Assembly (NCBI GenBank): GCA_963681505.1
Contig: OY811974.1
Location: 1,509,128-1,573,127 of the forward strand
Source of the DNA: Eunapius fragilis
Taxonomy: Eukaryota > Porifera > Demospongiae > Spongillida > Spongillidae
DNA length: 64,000 nucleotides
Reading direction: 5' to 3'
The notes under the pieces are model-generated. The model did no database searches and was not told where the DNA came from. It saw only the letters and a program-made list of their open reading frames with translations. Below, in pieces: positions 54,395 through 64,000 of the stretch. The position numbers were made by a program, and so were the translations under genes. Within the stretch, counting starts at the first letter, position 1. Each line of letters begins with the position of its first letter.

Positions 54395-55350
54395 ACTCAC
54401 CCATGTCCAGGTCCAAGTCCTATGTGTAGGACCAATATTTGAAAATCTCATTATAAACAGAAATGCAGATTTTTGGCATCCATTTCTCTACTGTTGTTTG
54501 ATGTGTCTATCGTGCAAAATTTACCAATAGTCAATCTATTTTTTATATCACACCCTTGGTTACACGATGCGGATGCAGTTCTTAAAAATGCATTATGTGG
54601 AGAGTTTAATTGTCACAGAAAAAAGTACGATATGTATAACTTCTTTTGAATGATTTTTGAAGCATGATGTGTGTGCTACTTTATACATTCTATGGCAGTG
54701 TTCTAACTCTAATCGGTTTTGCCATTTTTACCGAAAACACACTGTACGTTTTCAAGATTTTGTCCATTCACTTGGTAATTCCAGCGACATGCGATTGACA
54801 AATACCTATCGTTCATATGCTTGTGAAGCCAAATCTACAATGTACTTTTTTATTTGCTTAGTGCAAAAGACCCCCATGTTGTTCTAACCAACATTATTTG
54901 TTGCAATTGGTGTTTGAAGTTGCTTTGCGATTTACCAAAAATACATCTTTTAGCAATGCAGTATTGACTGTATTTGACAATCTTCGAAGAATTGCAAGGA
55001 AGTACCAGTATTTTTTGAATTGATAACCATTTCTACAGTACAATGAGATTTTGGTTTGTTCTCCGTTTTTATGAGTTTGCTAAAAATTAATTTTAACTTG
55101 CATAAATCCTGCACGTAGGATGACAGGGGGATTAAAGGTTAACCCATGTTGCGATTTTTTAACTTCACTGGGAAAAACTCTATATCTTTGATGAAAGGCG
55201 TGAACCTGGTGTGTGTCTCTGTGTGTGTGTGTGCGGTGTGTGTGTGTGGTTGTGTGTGTGAGGTGACTCCACCCTCCTAAATAATCAGGGCCCACTGAAT
55301 AGATCCCGCTACTAATGGAGAGACAAATAAGGGGGAGACTGCACCAACTG
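54395..55350 (-). mobile_element. Dispersed ~1-kb repeat, copy 2 (inverted)
   Basis: Reverse complement of 3866-4860, about 50 kb away. The microsatellite (55205-55262) is shorter. The internal ORF of copy 1 is interrupted here, with a ~50-bp insertion near 54530-54575. Confidence 0.8.
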
Positions 55351-57057
55351 ATGCGAGCCCTTGTGCCTTGTGGTTATGGCTCTGATGACGTCTGTGATCC
55401 ACGGACTTGGGTTCCTTGCCGGACAGAAGCTGGGGATGTCCATAAGGGTGATGACCATGGCACACACCTACTGTACACCAAAACTGTGAGGCCATTCTTA
55501 AATGCATGTAGGCCCCTCTTCCACATACCAAGTGCCATGAGTCCCCTCCCACATGAGGCTCCTCCCACTTGCATATACTCTATAAAGTAATCAGCATTCT
55601 CATCACTTGCACATGTGTACTGACCATCAGTGGGTATAAACACTCCCCCTCGTACATATCCCATGTATATGTGTAATTCCAATTTGAAGTTCAAGGGTTA
55701 TGTGAACCACAGTTGGTTATTGTAATAAACTCAGTTGGTTATAGTTATTGTAATACTCTACTCCCTTATAGGGTATAGTTCTAGCTAGTGTAGTTATAGC
55801 TAGAAAGGATGGCTTGTTGTCTGAGTTGTCAGTTGTGGTTGTTAGCAGCAGCATTTTGTAATTAACACAGTGGTGGCTAGGAATAACTGACATTGACCCT
55901 AATCATAGCCCATACTAAAGTTGTCAGCATTTTCATAACTTTTTCTAGCAATCCCATTGGCATGTTCTAGGAATAATTTGAAAGCTTTATCTTTGCGGCT
56001 CTTTCTAGTGGATATCTTGGGTTTCTAATCAGTCATAGCTGGAAGGCGACAGTGGCTTCTGAAGTCAGGGAGGCAAGGAAAACCGATGATTGCTTGCACA
56101 TCATGTGGCCAAATCATCTTTTTGGTTGAAGTACATGTACAGGCCAATCTAATGACTATAGAATTCCCAACTAGTTATTCGTTTTAAGTATTACCACAAA
56201 AGAACTGAAGCTTAAGAAAGGTCAAGTGGTCATTCTTTCCATTGACAACACCGAAAACCATATTGCGGTGAAATGCATGTTTGAATGCTTTTTGTCTGAG
56301 CAGATCTAAGCTGTATAGCTGATACCAGCCCATTTGCGTAATTGGTACCATTACAAAGAATCCAAGTGATAGAGCTGAAGATGTGTGGTGCTCCAGAGGT
56401 GCCTGGGGCATGATTTTGTGCCTTAAATTTGTAGCATCTAGAAGGTCTCCCTGAGCTTCCTATGATGATTGGGGCCATAGAATGTATAAAAGTTATACTG
56501 AGCTGATACAGTTATGATTGGTAGGAACCAATGATACATTTCCTAAAATATATACGCAGATACATGTAGCTGAGAGTAGGGGATATTGATTGGTGCAAAG
56601 CCTGACCTAAAAGGGATACATCAATTTGTAAGAACAACCAGTCAAAGGACAAAATTGATAATTTTTGTTGTCACATATGGTTAGTGTGTGTTAGATAGTT
56701 TGATTGTATTTAGCACAGGTGGTGGCTTGATTTTAAAATATGTACATGTATCTATGCACCTGAAGTGATCATATGTATGCTTTATCTGCCCTTCTCCCTT
56801 CCCCAACACTTTAAGACATGCACCCTTGCCCAAACCTCACCCCACCTCTGCCCAAACCTTTGTTATGTACCCACACGATGCATACAGTACGTGTACATGT
56901 ACCTTTCTCAGGTCCTGAAACTTAGTCATGTGACTATAGGACTAGTTACTACTGGTCACGTGATCAACCTTGCATCTAATGATGTTCAAAGGTTTGATCA
57001 AGTTTAATGGTTTAATTACATTTCAGTTTATCTTGACGTATTTTTCATCCTTACAAG
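55351..57057. other. Region upstream of the ABC transporter exons
   Basis: I looked here for N-terminal ABCC exons on the plus strand and found none. Open stretches on either strand match nothing known. Confidence 0.4.
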
Positions 57058-63961
<6,904 letters not shown>

Positions 63962-64000
63962 TGATAGGACCACATGTACATGTACATGTACATTGGTAGG

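Overview
This is eukaryotic, almost certainly metazoan, DNA. Protein-coding signal comes in short exons joined by GT/AG introns, many only 50-100 bp. Microsatellites, minisatellites and MITE-like hairpins are dense. The gene content is animal-like: an ABCC transporter, a cbEGF-type receptor, RI-type leucine-rich repeats, a Bel/Pao fragment and hAT/THAP elements. Very small introns, short ACATGTACATGTA-like tracts and tandem EGF receptors would fit a marine sponge or another early-branching invertebrate. The species is a guess; the animal assignment is solid.

Layout. 1-2.75 kb: a large inverted-repeat (foldback-like) element with arms ending in 13-bp tandem repeats. Its spacer holds a small gene with a TATA box and a spliced leader. 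3.9-4.9 kb and 54.4-55.35 kb: two inverted copies of one ~1-kb dispersed repeat. 10.05-13.46 kb (+): an SGNH/GDSL hydrolase gene with a partial 5' duplication. 14.48-15.26 kb: a hAT-like MITE, followed by a decayed Bel/Pao pol fragment. 16.67-21.05 kb (-): a receptor with an array of EGF exons, one transmembrane helix and a tyrosine-motif tail; the array has been segmentally duplicated and about one exon in three is degenerate. 21.5-23.6 kb: a 43-bp minisatellite. 24.8-31 kb: a small secreted EndoU-like gene (-), a truncated paralogue embedded in CT-rich tracts, and orphan copies of its promoter.

32.9-36.4 kb (-): an 11-exon gene whose product resembles RAG1 along its length (zinc dimerisation region, RING, zinc finger, RNase-H-like core). 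It is probably an N-RAG/RAG1-like transposon gene; a decayed partial copy lies at 52.3 kb. 36.85-38.08 kb: an internally deleted transposon carrying the 5' ends of two opposed genes (SWIM/YqaJ-type and THAP-type), the latter split by a hAT MITE with a perfect 8-bp target duplication. 39.9-46.2 kb: a GC-richer block starting beside a TTAGGG telomere-type tract, holding a five-exon Crypton-like tyrosine recombinase and an intronless 999-aa SET-domain protein, both apparently intact. I regard this pair and the RAG1-like gene as the most interesting content.

46.9-48.4 kb: duplicated satellite DNA. 49-51.35 kb (+): the 3' part of an LRR gene. 52.3-53.6 kb: a transposon graveyard. 57.06-63.9 kb (+): an ABCC4/MRP4-type transporter that runs off the right edge, lacks recognisable N-terminal exons and carries a one-base frameshift in a C8 tract. 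There is no operon logic. The main theme is host genes interleaved with, duplicated by or broken by at least six kinds of mobile DNA.
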